Shown one piece after another: positions 46,038 through 59,833 of a DNA stretch of 64,000 bases. The DNA is from Cardinalis cardinalis. Its lineage: Eukaryota > Chordata > Aves > Passeriformes > Cardinalidae. Every line of letters begins with the position of its first letter. The first letter of the stretch is position 1. Made by a program: the position numbers and the translations under genes. The notes beneath the pieces were generated by a model, which did no database searches, was not told the DNA's origin, and saw only the letters and a program-made list of their open reading frames with translations. The stretch covers positions 1,375,852 to 1,439,851 of the forward strand of contig JACDOX010000170.1 of NCBI GenBank assembly GCA_014549065.1, given 5' to 3'.

Positions 46038-49000
46038 GCTTTGGATGTAACTGACTGTGAACAGCTCCTCTAAGTGCAACCGCACACAGGGATTTGGTCA
46101 CTGCAAAAATCACAGGTGTCTTTGAAGGGATGGGTGGCAACATAACACTGGGGTGCCTGAGATTTTATTTTCACAAGGAAGCTCCTTCCCTTGCAACTCA
46201 TAATCATTCTAAAAATACAAACAGCAAATTTAAGAACTCTTCAAATAGGTATACTTAGAGTGGCTTAATTTACATGATTCCCGAGCCAGTAAAAAACCCT
46301 AAAGCCTCCTATTTGTCTCAAACACTGCTTAAGATCTAAAGTTAAAGAGTCTATTATTTAGGGTAAACCTTCTTTGAAAAACAAATAATATTTTTTTAAA
46401 TTTACAGGGCTGAAAACATGAACTGTCAGTTGAAGTTATTATCCAGCAGATGAGGGCATCAAGGGGCTTTATTAAACTGCAATTATCTGCTGCTTTCCTG
46501 TTACACACAGTCTTGGGAACTCAGCCTGACTCTCCATGTCTGTGTAACACTAAANGCACCAATTTCCCAAATGAAATTCTGATAAGGCTTCTTGAGCTAA
46601 TTGCTCAGCTTCCAACCAGGCATTAGATTAGGAGAGCTCAGAGAAGTGAGTGTAAGAACAGCAGAGAGCAAGCTCAGGTGCACAGACATTGCTGTGCTGG
46701 AGCAGCCTCTCCTTACCCAAACATTTCAGTGGGCTATCCAGCTCTGACAGACAGGATCCAACACAAGCATCCCCAAGCCAAGCCTCTGCCTTCTCTGCTG
46801 GTGAAAATCAGAGCTGTCCACCCATGTCAAGTCCTTTATCACAACACCACAGCACTGCTCTGCCCACAGGGAAGACTCACCATTTGAACCAGATTTGACT
46901 TCCGACTTCCTGCAAGCAGGAGAATTTTTTAGTAAAATGATGGATTTTTCCTTCTTTTGATCTGTGACTTGCACTACTGGTTTTTTAATACATGAAAGGC
47001 TCTAATTTAGCCCCAGATTGTATTTGTCTTTAAGCTCATCCTATTTCAGAATAAAAGTCTGGTGCTTGAATCAAAAGAGAAACAATTCTGCCTTCCTGAT
47101 TTTCACTGTTTAAAAATTTTATGGAGGAAATCTGCGTTCTATTGTGACCGAAGAAACTTTCTCACTTTAGTTACACTGTAGAGGTGAAGCAAATGATAGT
47201 AATTTCTGTTTATATTTTTTCCAGCCTAGGAATTGTCAATTCCTGTCTTGTCTAGTCTTTTTTTTTCCCCAGCTGATTCTGTAGAGTTAGCTGTTTCTGA
47301 ACAGTTAGCTTTCTGACCCAAGAAGCATTTCCTAAGGAATTCTATTTTACTAAGAGCAATGAAACTCCAGAACTCAGAAAAGGATTTTCTATGCCCATCT
47401 CTTCAGCCAAGAACTGANAAAGACCCTTGGGACTCTGAGTCATCCAAGGATACCCATTCTAGAGAGGAAGAGGGTCTGAACACAATATTTTCCATGGTTT
47501 CTTAAGGTAAAAGACAAGTAGGGAGAAATCTTTCCTGTTTCTGGCAAGGCTCACAAAGGAAAGACACAGAACTTTTAGACATTTTGCTGATGTGGTCATT
47601 CAGAACTGATGAACTTGTGAGCTGAAATTAAAAGTGGTCTTGAAAATCTATCTGGATGAGAATTAGTGATCGTAGACAAGACTAGCAAAAAAACCCTCCA
47701 AACCTACCAACATGTGAGAGAGTTATTAAATCCCATTTTTCTGGGCTTTAACAAACCCTTTCACAGAGGCAAGAATGGGACCCAACAGGCAGGACACTGA
47801 ATGCTGTAAACACCATTTTGAGGATGGGGCTGACATAAAAAGAGGAAAACTGCCACTTATTGTGAAATATTCAGTAATGGCCACTGGCAGTGACAGGAAA
47901 CAGCCCAAGACTACAAGTATTATTGAGGAAGTATGGCTCTATTTGCAATCATTGAGAAGAAAACCCAAAGCAATATCCTTTCTTTGTATCTGAAATACTT
48001 TGTCTCTCATTCAGTTACACATTTTCAGCAACCAAGAGGACCAATAATCTCCAGCTAACGCCTTTGGCAAGAATAAGCAGACAGCTCTCACTGGAGATAA
48101 ACTGCTNAAGTCCCACCATCAGTTTACAAAAATTCTACCTTCTGCATCTCCTTGGAGAGTGATGTTTATGACAGTTTGCTTGGAAAAACAGGAAATGATG
48201 CTACTCATACAGCTAAAACACAAGGGGAAGAGCCTGCCATGACAGTGATCTTAAATAAGAACAGACTAGAAGACTGATATCTTATATAAAATTTAGCAAA
48301 ATATTTGCTTTCTTCACAGATTGTGTGAACTTGGAAAAGGAGATGGGTGAGGGGTTGTTCAGTGCACTCTGCCTTCCCTTGCTGTTATAGCACTTGAAAG
48401 TCCAACTCATAAATCTCAACACCCACAAACACACACAGAGGTTACACTGAAGAGATTCACAGGCATTTCAGCCCTGCTTCCAACCAGCTCTGCACACCTG
48501 TGGACACCAGTGACTTGAGAATCACAGGCAGAAATGCAGTTTCATGACCAAGAAAATCCTGCAAAGCAAGGTATTTTTCAAGCATCCCTCTTGACTTGTA
48601 GGTGAACTTATACTACTTGTAAATACTTTTGAGAACAAAAGAGTTATGACCTGTAATACTGTCATTACTCATCTTCATGGGAAGTCCTGCACTTGGAGAC
48701 CTGAATCCTGATGTGGAGTTGATGCCTGGGTACCACATANGATCTATTGTAAAACAGCTACTGTGGGGAAGGCAAAATGCTCTAAAATTGAAAAGAGGTA
48801 GAAAACTGAGTCAAATAAGGCAGAGGAGGGTGAAACTCAGTTAAATACAACTTCTCTTAACTTTTTACCCCTCCTACCTATAGACTTATATGTCTCCTAG
48901 GTGCATTTGTGTGAATTTGTTCAACTTTGTACCAACTTACAATTAAGTTCAGATCTCAGACTGGTGCATCGATTTTCAGGAGTGCTGAACACATAGATGC

Positions 49001-52000
49001 TCTTACCAAATTTAAAAGAAGCCATAGATATTTTAGCTCTGTGGAAAACATTGCCAGCTAAGCTTTAACTTTAATTCTTNAGGAGCAGAATCACTGCAAG
49101 TTCCACAGCAGAAGAACAAGAAGGTACCTTGCAGTTATCAGATTTCAAGATCCTGATCTTTCATTTTTGTCTAAGGCTAGAAGCATGAGTGTGGGAATAC
49201 TAAAAGAAATGCTTACAGATGGACTGATTCCCTCTAGATGGGAGTAAAACAGCTCAATGTGTGCACTCTGTACCTCTTCAGATCAAAGGTCCTTACTTCC
49301 AGTCAGGATTGATCTTTCACAAAGAACAACAGAGGAACATTTGCAGAGACGGTTTCCTGAATTTACTTGCAATAAGATGGCTTTGAAACCATGCTTCTAG
49401 TCTGTGTCACACTCCTGAAAATATGCTGCACATCAGACAAACACAGAAAGGCTTGCTCTTCTTTTAGAAGCAGGGATAGAAAAATAAAAACAACAAAGAA
49501 ATTATCTCAAAAAGCACAAGCAAATAGCAGGTACAAAGGCAAATAAAACTACTGATATTCTGGTGGAAATCTGAAGGCAGAATGAGCCATTTTCCCAGTC
49601 TCCCTGCAGGTCTGATGTGGCTGTGAGCACTGAACAGGCTGTGGAGAGATGTGCCAGCCTCCAGGGCCTTGGCACAGAAAAGAGCAGACAGACCCACATC
49701 CTCTCCAGCCACGGGGGCTGTAAGCCCCAAGCTGTGTCATCTTCTTCTGCATTGCCAGTAGGAGCTTGTGCACCAGAAATTGATTAAAAATCAAAAAACA
49801 GACTCAAAAATAAGAATGGAAGCAAGATACCAATCTCCACCTATCAGCTTTCCACAGGCTAATAAATTAAATAGCCCGACACTGAAAAAGTCAGTGTCAG
49901 ATACATCAAACAGTCATCAAGGAAATTTTCAAGAGACAAAACACAAACTGTACAGACTACAATGAAAAGCAAACAAGACATACAAGATTAATAACCTGGG
50001 AGACATTTTCTCATCACTAGTCTGTGACATTTTGGCTTGCTACTTTAAAGGTATATATTAAATAAATATTTGAGCCATCTAGTTTTGCTGCANTATTACT
50101 AAAGATCAAGTAATGAACACAAATTGGACTACAGCAATAGGCACATTTCTAGACCATTCACAAATGCAGGAGGCTTGAGAACCACAAGGGCTGTTGCTTA
50201 ATTATCTATATGCTGCTTAGGCAATCACAGAAAATCTCTTCCATCAGAACTAGCTTGAGACAAAATTTAAACAGAATTGTTTTGCCATTTAATCAACGAG
50301 CTTCCTGCAGGAATTGCCCGTGGCTAATAAATCTAGCACCTGAAAACTGAAATTGGAAATGCTTCTGACTTAAGAAGGATATNGGGAGTGAATCCTCAGG
50401 CCCCAGGGCTGCACACTCCTATCCAGCCTTTTCTAGGTGGTGCCATGGTTGTGATACTCTCTGTGCTTCTGAAGGGACTGAGAAAACCTGAAGTACACAG
50501 CAGAAGGTCCTTGACAAGGAGTATGACTCTAGAAGCTATAAAGAAGAAAAAACACTGAGCAAGCAAGTCTCCATCCCCATCTTCTCACTCTGTCCTCAGC
50601 CAGTCACGAGGAAGGCTTGGNAATGCAGGCATTTCCCAGCTCAAGGGGCCCTCAAAGGGCAAACAGCAAAAGGTTTCAGTCACTCCACACTTGTTTACAT
50701 CCTTTTACCTGGCTCTACAGCCTATTAGTCCTGCTTTTTATGAAAACTTCTTAGCCATGAGCAGATCTGGGGGCACCCAAACCTCTCAGTTCTGCCCCCA
50801 AATCAAACATTTCACCCCAATTAATTGTGGATACAACTCTGGGTAAACTATGAAGGCAAGTGAAAGCCAAAATCCTGTTTACAAAGCAAACAAAATAAAC
50901 CANAACTTATGTTCTCCATCCCATATTATTATCACACAGCACCAGGATGGTTCTCCTAGGAGGCTGCACACATGTCAGGAAAGAGCCTGGGGCTGTGTGT
51001 GAAGCACTTGCTTAGAGCTTTTTAGCAACTCCTGGAACTACTGACGAACTGTGGTTAGTGATAGTTACTGCAACCAAATACTTATGAACAGAAAAACTAA
51101 TCAATTCCTGCAAAAGAAGGTGAATAAAAGGACAGATACACCAGAGCAAGTTAGGGCAACTCCTTGTGCACCAGACACTAACTGATCCTTAATTAAATGA
51201 AACATTTTTCACCCACCTTACACCCTAAGATTGCCTAACTGAAAATACCTGCTTCATTCAAAAATAATCATACAAGTAGCAAGGTAGGAAAAGAGAGGAA
51301 ACTTTTAAGAACTTAACCCATCTGATATTTGCAGGTATGAATATGCTGATCATTTACAAATAGCAAAGAACTACTCTCCAACTATTTTTCAAGGTGATGT
51401 GGGAGTCTTTGTATGACTGTCACAGAGCAGGGAGATGAATAATGCTCATGTTTGTTTAGAATTTGTTCTCTGAGTAGGGACTACAGAGACTACAGAAGCA
51501 GATATGAGGAAACACCAGCAAGTTCAGAATTTGCAGTTTATTGATCAGACTCCCAAAACTGCACAGCTCTTTTTTTTTTTAATGTGAAGCAACCAATGTA
51601 ACTGGGGCATTTAGCAATTCCCATTGCTCTCCTGTCATCTGGATGAGAATCCAGGTGCAACGACATTTTAAAATGTCAGTAATTTAATGATAGTGATTAG
51701 CACTCCTGGTAAACATTAATATAACCATAATTAATAGTATTAACCATATTAATAGGGCCATTCACCTATTCAAATGAAAAAGCAAATACCTGACATAATG
51801 AATGCCTGAAAATTTAAATTTTTATTGAATGATAAAATAGTGTAAGTATGATATGTGTATGATATAAAACAGANCCTTAACAGTGAAGGTAGATTCCATC
51901 TTTCAAATAAAAAGGAAAGTTTAGCAATTCACCACTGATACTCCTGACAGCTGTGCTCCAGTACGAGCTCAAGTCTCCTTGTTCATATTTGACACTGGTT

Positions 52001-55000
52001 GGTGGGTGGGATTTGGCAGCCCACACAATTTAGCAGATCACACTTTGGAGTAATTTTATTTTAACTTCTTTTAAATCCCAAGAAGTTCATGATCAGCTCA
52101 AGTATTTTGTTTTAAAAGGCCTAAAGAGCACATCATTCAAACAGATTGGATTCTGTGATTGTAGCAAATACATCTGGTTTATTTTCTAAATAAAATGGAA
52201 TTCTGAAAGAAAGGCATCAGTGAACCTTTTCAGCTCAAGTTTTGGGATTTGTCTTCAAAGGCTACTTAAAGGGGTTTTTTTAGATCACATGTGGGCAATG
52301 TGAGGATATAAGTAGTTAATCTGTGTTCCATTGCCTTGACAACCTGCTACCATAATCTCTTTCATTTCCTCACAAGCCATCTGAAAGCCCCAGCACTTTT
52401 GCAAGAGGACACTTCTGCAAAGAATATAGACACCTGAGCCTCTTAAAGAAGGTGTAGCTGCATATACAAGAGCGTGCCAGAAAATGCTCATATTCAAAAG
52501 TGATTTGGACTTGAACATTATTGAATTACAAAAAAGGTGTCTATGNGCATTTCCCATTAATAAAACTAAGTCAAGAACAGCTGTCAGAAAATAAAATTGA
52601 CATTCAAGAGATCCTTCNGCTTTGAGGTTTTAAAACCTCTATGTTTACAGCACAAGAGTTTTTTATTCCCTCCACTCTACACAGAAATCCACTTCCCAAT
52701 TCCACATTCTTCCACTTCCCCTTGGCCACGGTCACCACTGAAGTTTAGTTGTGACTCTTAAGACAATGGAAAATATATCTGATGCTTCCTTGATCTGGAA
52801 AAATGTTTAATGCATTAAGGGCATACACACACAAAAAAAATCGTGCCCTTGAGTAAGCAATTGAATCAGGATAAAATAAAGATCCATTGAGAATNAAAAT
52901 AAAACAAATCTATCTGCCTGCCTGCACAGGGGCTTAGTGCCCTCTCTGCAGATACTGTCACTCTTTCTTTATAACAAAAAAATTAGAGGCCAGTCTGCTG
53001 CAGCACAGCTTTGACACAGTTCAGAGATTAAGGTATTCCCACCGAGGTGGAGACAAAAGGTATATTTTAGACACAGATTTTGGCATTATATCACAAGTGC
53101 TAAGTGTCAAGCAGAGCACAAAGAGCAAAGTGAAGCCATCCTAAAGAAGGCATGCAAGGTTAATCGTAGGCTGTGGTCTTGTCACTTTAAGTCTACCATC
53201 ACCACCACGTCCTACAGAGCTTAAAACACCTTGGGNTTTTTTTGAGGTTTGGCGGGTNTTTTTCCCCCAATCTTTGGCTCAACACTTCGTGCTCCTGCCA
53301 AGCCATGAGGAAAAGAAGGCACAGGAAAAGTTGTTTAAATCTGCTCATGGTCAACAAAACAGACATTACAGGCAGCAGAGTCAATCTGAAGACAGCAAAG
53401 GAGCGATCGGTCCTGGTGGAGCAGGGACTGCACAAATCAGGGAGAAAGGCATCATTTGCTGCCTTGCAGAGGGGANTTTGGTGCCAGTGTCAGTGGCTGC
53501 TTTCTCACTGCCCATCTCACTGGGGTCCCTCTCCACCTACCTGCACTCGGTGCACACATCTCACTGCTTGTGAGTGATCAATGGTTATTTTCTCAGCTAT
53601 AGTAGAGAATTTTTCCTCATCTTGCAAAAAATTAATTTAAAGAAAGCTTGAAATAAATACAAATAATGGTGTTTCTTATGATTGTANAAAGAGCCCTAAG
53701 CTCTTAAAGTGCAATTTACATGAGAGGAGACAAAAGGATTTTGAACTCTTTAGCAAAAACCATCCCAAGGAAAAAAAGTGACTGAAAAGAAATCACATCC
53801 TGGCTACAAGTAAATTGTATTACAGACAGCTAGCTGTCCAACAGGAACACTTTGGACTGTGATACACATCAAAATAAATCTAATTATCCCTAAAAATCAG
53901 AGAATCTGTAGGTTTACCTAAAAACCAGGAAATGAGCTTTTAATTGTTTTCACTGCAGACACAAACAAGAGACACTGATTAACTTACTGGGCTCAAGAGA
54001 GGTAATTATTTTGCAGCAGATGCATCCGTAAGAGCAATTCTGTGACAGCTCCAGATTTAATCTGTCTTTGTTTTATGAAGAGCATCTGCACAAATTACTT
54101 TTTCCCTCAGATCTTAGGTTTTGAGGTGAACTCTGCTCAGACAGAATGCAAAAGTCAATTATAGCCCAGCATCAGGCTGATACTGATGCTAGAGACACAT
54201 GCTACAGACTGAGTCTAATGAAAAGCCCCTAGCTGAAAACAGAATTTAATTTCCTTTAAAAAAAGTCACAAACACTCCCCAGTTTTGTAAGAATATTATG
54301 AAAAAAGATTAACAGATTACTGAGCACATATGAAAGGGAGGATATTTGAAAAGTTTCAGGAAACAAGCTAAGAAGTATTTTAATAAAATATTCTCTTACA
54401 GCTAATGTGTTATTTCATTCTGCAATATTAACCCAAGAGCAGAACATCTAGGTAACAATAATCTGAAATACTCTAAACCCACAGACTTGAAAAAGTGTTT
54501 AGCAAGAGATGCCAACATCTCCATATTAACTTTCCCAGTGCAGTTTCCCAGATCACTGCTGACTAGAGCAAGGTTTCAACTCTTCCAAGCATCCATCCCC
54601 ACATCCCTCATCTGCAGGGCATTCAGAGTCTGGAGCTCTGTGGAGATAGAAAAAGTGCCTTGGGTTTTATTTATTCCAATGAATCCCCTGAATTAACTTT
54701 ATCCTCCACATCAAGTGGATGGGCCCTGAGCAGTAGGATTTCAGGAGCTATCCAGGGTATGAAGCCAATACAAATTGCAGCTCCTTTGGATGCACACACT
54801 CTCCCCAAGAGAGCTCTTTGTACCAAGGTGCAGCTAAGGTGTAACAGGTGATTTACTGCACTGCCTTTGGCTTAGTTTTTTGCCTTTAAGCAGGACTTAA
54901 CATGCACCAGAGCATATTTTGAACAGTGACATGTTTTAAAGACTGCACTGAGCTTTAGGGAATACTCACATGAATGTTAATGAGACCAGAGATGATCACA

Positions 55001-56078
55001 CAAACATTCACAGTGGGGGCACAAGGATGGTCTTGGGCAAAGTGTTATAGAAAAAGACAAACCAAGAGTTAAATCCGCATAGTCACTTCTGCCACTTCAT
55101 TTGTCACTACAGCAAGAGCAATCAGAGATACTGTGGTGTCCTGAAGAAAANTAAAATCCACAGGAACACACTGGTCCCAGAAATAACTGTTTTCAAATTG
55201 GCAATCAGCAGTGTTTTGCAAATGGAAAACCCAGACACATTACCAGATGTAACAGCTTCCAAAACAGCAGCGAAGCCTGATTGTTTTCTCATGCAATAAT
55301 CAAGTGAGGGAACCACATGGCTGCAGCAGCTAATAACTTACTGGCTGAGAAAAGCTACAGAGGTCTGCTTGAGAGGTGAGGAGAAAGGGAGGGCCCAGCT
55401 TATTGCCTGGCAGGGCTTCAAACAGCTTGGAAGGTTCAAGTAAATGCCTTCACTGAGGCTGCTAAACCAAAGAAAGCCTCCTGTGTTCCCTCAAATTTGA
55501 CCACCCCACTGTTTTGGGATCACTCTTCCCTTAATACCTGCTTCAAGACCCCACAGGAACTGAGATGAGCAGGATCTTGTGGCACATAGAATTGCAGTAT
55601 TTCTAAGGAGGCCAAATTTGGCTCTAGTTCCAATAGTACAGCCATGAAATAATGTGTTTCTTTTCATGGCTTTGCTGCAAGAGCATCTGGCTCAGTTTGA
55701 TCCCTACACATTCATTTAGCACCATTTTGGAAAGGCAAACTGTGGTTGTAGTCAATAGGTGAGAGACTCCTGGCAGAACCTCTCTGAAGGATTTCCTTCT
55801 GAAATCATATTAAGAAGTGCTTAAACTGGTTTGTTCGTTTACTTGACAGGAGGATCAAGACAGGGGAAACAGTGGAGCTCTCCTGTTCAGAAAGCACAGG
55901 CTTCCACACTTCAACACACAGTTGGGCAGAGGCATCTAGAAACAGCACAGTGGCTTTGTTCTGTGATGGGGAAGAATGATTCTCGCAAACACAGGATGTA
56001 ACAAAGCAGGTCGTTAGACTGAAGTATTTAAACCAGCCACAAGCACTTTTTAAAGACAAACTATTGCCTGAAAGATAC

Positions 56079-56797
56079 TGTTATGTTTGCCCAATTATCC
56101 CATCATAAAAAAACCAAACAATATTAAAGGTAGCAGCAATTTTAATTGAAGAGTTAAAATAAAAAATATAAAATTGGATACTATATAATTTGGTTCCAAT
56201 AATAGCGCATAAGGAAAAGATGACCGCGGAGCACGGAGTGCAGGGCTCTGGGACCCGTGCCACATCACGCACGAGCTTGCCAAGTGAAGATTCCCCCTTA
56301 TACGCCATGTGTCAATGCCATCTCCTCCCACTATCGATTCGTCACATTTCTACCTCCGCCCTCATTACCCTCTCTACCACGCATGCGCCACCACTCGGTC
56401 TGGTGGTCACACAAGTCTTCGGGGGTCGTTCTGGATGAAGACCTCTCCTCTTCCTCTTTGTCCTTTAATTCACCTTTGGGTTACACATGCACACCAAGCC
56501 AATATAATGCANGCCAAAACTAACATAATTACTACATCTAAGCATCAAGGTAATAAACCCCTTATAATTAGCATTTTCCTGAGACCTAACCAGATTGTTC
56601 CTTCTTTGTTAATTTTTAGTAACATGTATCTCGTTTCTTCCTCCTGCCCTTGAACATCTGCCGGGAGGGGGCTGGAGCCCCTCCTCTCCCTTTCTTCTTT
56701 GGTATTACAACTGTTTTATTATTCCCAAATATTAATTACTGTATCAATATTGATTACTGTTTCTATTTTTATCAGCACGAATCATACCTGTTTACCA
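56079..56797 (-). mobile_element. Probable solo LTR of an endogenous retrovirus
   Basis: CpG dinucleotides jump at about 56222-56430 against CpG-poor AT-rich flanks. Read on the minus strand there is a TATA-like TATAAGG (about 56302-56296), then a short GC-rich leader, then an ATTAAA at 56146-56141, in the order TATA, start, poly(A) signal expected of U3-R-U5. A polypurine stretch lies at about 56682-56704 on the same strand. Proposed limits run from TG at 56079 to CA at 56797, flanked by AGATAC and CGATAC, a 5-of-6 match for a target duplication. The limits are tentative, and the polypurine stretch falling inside them argues for a right border nearer 56.66-56.69 kb. No gag, pol or env is recognised. 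A CpG-rich promoter of another gene is the main alternative. Confidence 0.4.
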
Positions 56798-59713
56798 CGA
56801 TACCACTAGGTTTTATATCCCCTCATTCTAACTCTTCAGCAGCTGTAGGTTCATCTACAAATACTTCATTGCCAGGTACTGTTAATACAAGAGAAGTCCT
56901 GAAGAATTTACACTATTAACTATTTTGTGCAGTGTGGGAGAATAGCACAGGCAAACCCCACATTTTGTTTTGTGCATGAAGAATCTCATTTGCCAAGAGC
57001 ACACCATCACCCTCTTTCACGACATGGTCTAACTCACCCTGGGAGGTTTGCAGCTCACAGTTGATAATTATGGAGCATGATGCTTTCATTCTGAATATCA
57101 CACCCAACTATCAACCTCATTTTTGCTTTAATCTTCTGCAAAAGAATGATTCTTCAAAANCAAAAAAAGTCCCAGCTAGAGTGACATCAGAAATAATTCA
57201 CTGTCTCCATTAACTGTCAGCAGGTTGTTGAAAGCTAATAGCAATAGGTGATTTCTTAACAATGCAAAAATATTTCCATTTATATTCCAAGATTTCTGGG
57301 CTTAAGAATCCTAATATTTCCTTCCATTCAATCCAAGCCAGGCATGAAACTCACTGGCACAAACTCAGTGTCTCAGCCACTGGAGCTAACTTCACTTCTG
57401 GAATGCTGTCACAGGCTCGGCAGATGATTCACACACACACAGAGATGCTATCAGGCAAGTGCCTCATACAAAATAATAATTAGCAGCTGTAACAAACATC
57501 CTACCACAAAGCACTGGTGCAGCACAAAATGGATCTTCTCAAGTTATTTTATTTTGCAACTTCTGCTGCCTTCTTTACATTTTAATTGAGACTGCACCAG
57601 GAGAAAAATTAACCTAGAAATAACCTCATTAGACATCTAGAGAGGCAGCAATGTAGAACAATGTTAAATTCAGCTGGGATTGCAGATGGTAGCTCTCTAA
57701 ATCAGATTCTGATTCAATTCAGCTCTTCAGCAGAATGTTCATCCTTTCAAGAAATTGCTACTGAATGGTAAGATATCACGAAACAGATCCCACCTGTGCT
57801 GCACCATGACCAGAAGTAGAGATTATATACTTCTTTGCAATCTTAATAGACAATAACTGCTTAAATAATTGACTTCAAAATAAGTTTGTATTATGAATAG
57901 TACAGAAGGACTTGGGCTAGGCATTGGGTCAGCATATTAAGGATGAGTATTCCTTAGGTCTGTACAAGTTACTGTAGTTTTGGTTTATCTATCCATGGGT
58001 TATTCATTAATAAAGTAAAACACCACTGTAAAATTTACACATACACAAATACAACCTACACTGCGGACCCAAAAAGATTTCTCCCCTCCTTCAACTCTGC
58101 CTTGCCTGCTTCTCTAGTCCAACAATCCCCTTCTGCTCCTGATTCTGAACATCTTATCCAAGGATTTCTTTTCAATTAACAGTACTTAAGAGGTACGGTC
58201 TAGTGAAGGCAAGAGCTGTACCTATGACAGCATTGGTTTCAGCTTTTCCACCTGCAGAACAGGAATACTCTTTTCTAAAGGAGAAAGGAAGGAGGTACCA
58301 GGCAGGATTAGATCAGCTTCTAGTCTGGCATGTCCCCTCCACTTGCGGTCTGTTATAGGTGGCAACCTCGTGGTGGGGATATGTGGACGTGACCTGACAC
58401 TTGAAGTTACACAGAGATTAAAAAAAAGCCTTGAAACACCATCAGATGTTTTCAATAGCTCAGCAACATTTGTATCAGCAAGAACTACTGAGAGAGCTTG
58501 TTCTTATTACCAACATCAGTGCAAAGTCACCTTTATTTCACTGCTAAACTCTGCCCCAATGATTTCCTGTTGCATTGAGTTTTAAATCTAATTACCTGCT
58601 GCGTAAGAAGTGACTGATTTTGATTCTACTGCCTTTCCTTTTCATCCAACAGACACAGAACCAACGTTCAGATTCCTGCTGAGATCATTACTGGTTTAAA
58701 TTTAATTTTAAAAATAGAAAAAAGAAAATGTTTGCATCACTGAGACTAAAATGCATGCATAAAAACAGACCACTGAGAGTACCAAAGCCTCCGTTGATCT
58801 AGAAGACATTAGAGTATTCTTGTCTGTTTTCACAGGCTTAGTCTTTTTGTTTGTTTTTGTCTCCTATTTGCAGATTAAGAGACAAAAAAACCTAACAAAC
58901 TAACTAAAAAAAGCCCAACAACAACAGCCACAAAAACCACACACACAAGACCCCAAAACTATTCGTGTCAGACACTGCAGCCTGCACAAAGCTGGGACCT
59001 CCTTTAGTACTGACTTGCATAACTTCATTACTTAGAGCTGTGTAAAACAGTCTGTAGGCACTTATGGAAGNCAGGAATGCAAAGGGTTTACCTTCTTCAC
59101 AAACCCAAATAACTTTTGGAGTAAAATAACCTCTCTGACACAGGCAGTGCTACATTTATAAAACACAGTGAACTTGCAAAACTCAAGCCCTCCCTTGCTT
59201 CCACCTCTACCCAGACTGAACACAGAGCACAGCCAGAAATCCCTGGGTGGGCTGAAAAGAACAGCAAGCAGCACACAGCACAAAATATTGTCATTTGTTT
59301 GCCAGTGCTTCTTGCAGCAATAAATAACCAGCTGCCTGCCACCCTTCACAGAGAAACCCTTAGCATGGAGGCTTGCTGGAAAGGAGCAACATTGNTCAGA
59401 CTGACAGCATTCCATCTGTCTGGGAGGAGATTTCACAGGCACAGAGATGTCCATGCATATGAGGCCCAGCTCCTATGGAATCTAAGAAGGGAGGGCAGTG
59501 GGGTGGGGGGTTATTAAACTCATTAAATGAAAGAAGAAATCAGATGCAGGAGGGCTCCAGGACAAACCTTCGTGTACTGCAACCCACACTGATGCTGAAT
59601 CACTGAACTGTGTTGTTTTGTTTCAAAAAATATTGTGGATGATGATGTGTGCTGTACTTTATACTTGCAGTCTGCTACTAAGGGGCTATGACTCACTATT
59701 TTTTATGCTGCAG

Positions 59714-59833
59714 CTTCATCAGTTGCACACCAGTGAGCTCAGTGAAGTAAACCAGAGAAAGAGAAGAAAAAGAAAAATGAGGCCTGAATTAAGACAGAGA
59801 TCTAATTTAAATTCAGTGCCAGATGCCCCACAG
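59714..59833 (+). other. Exon-like segment of unknown gene or lncRNA
   Basis: A 120-nt stretch is bounded by a good acceptor (ATTTTTTATGCTGCAG|) and a strong donor (CCACAG|GTAAGTGG). It is open in one frame for exactly 40 codons, in phase 0 at both ends. The predicted peptide is basic (NQRKRRKRKMRPELRQRSNL in the middle) and I do not recognise it. No partner exon was found. It lies opposite in strand to SHLD1. It could be a coding exon, a lncRNA exon or chance. Confidence 0.25.

Noticed and set aside
56095..56331. 78-codon hydrophobic minus-strand frame as a first coding exon of SHLD1
   Set aside because: It does not resemble the SHLD1 N-terminus, and the region looks like an LTR leader with poly(A) signal.
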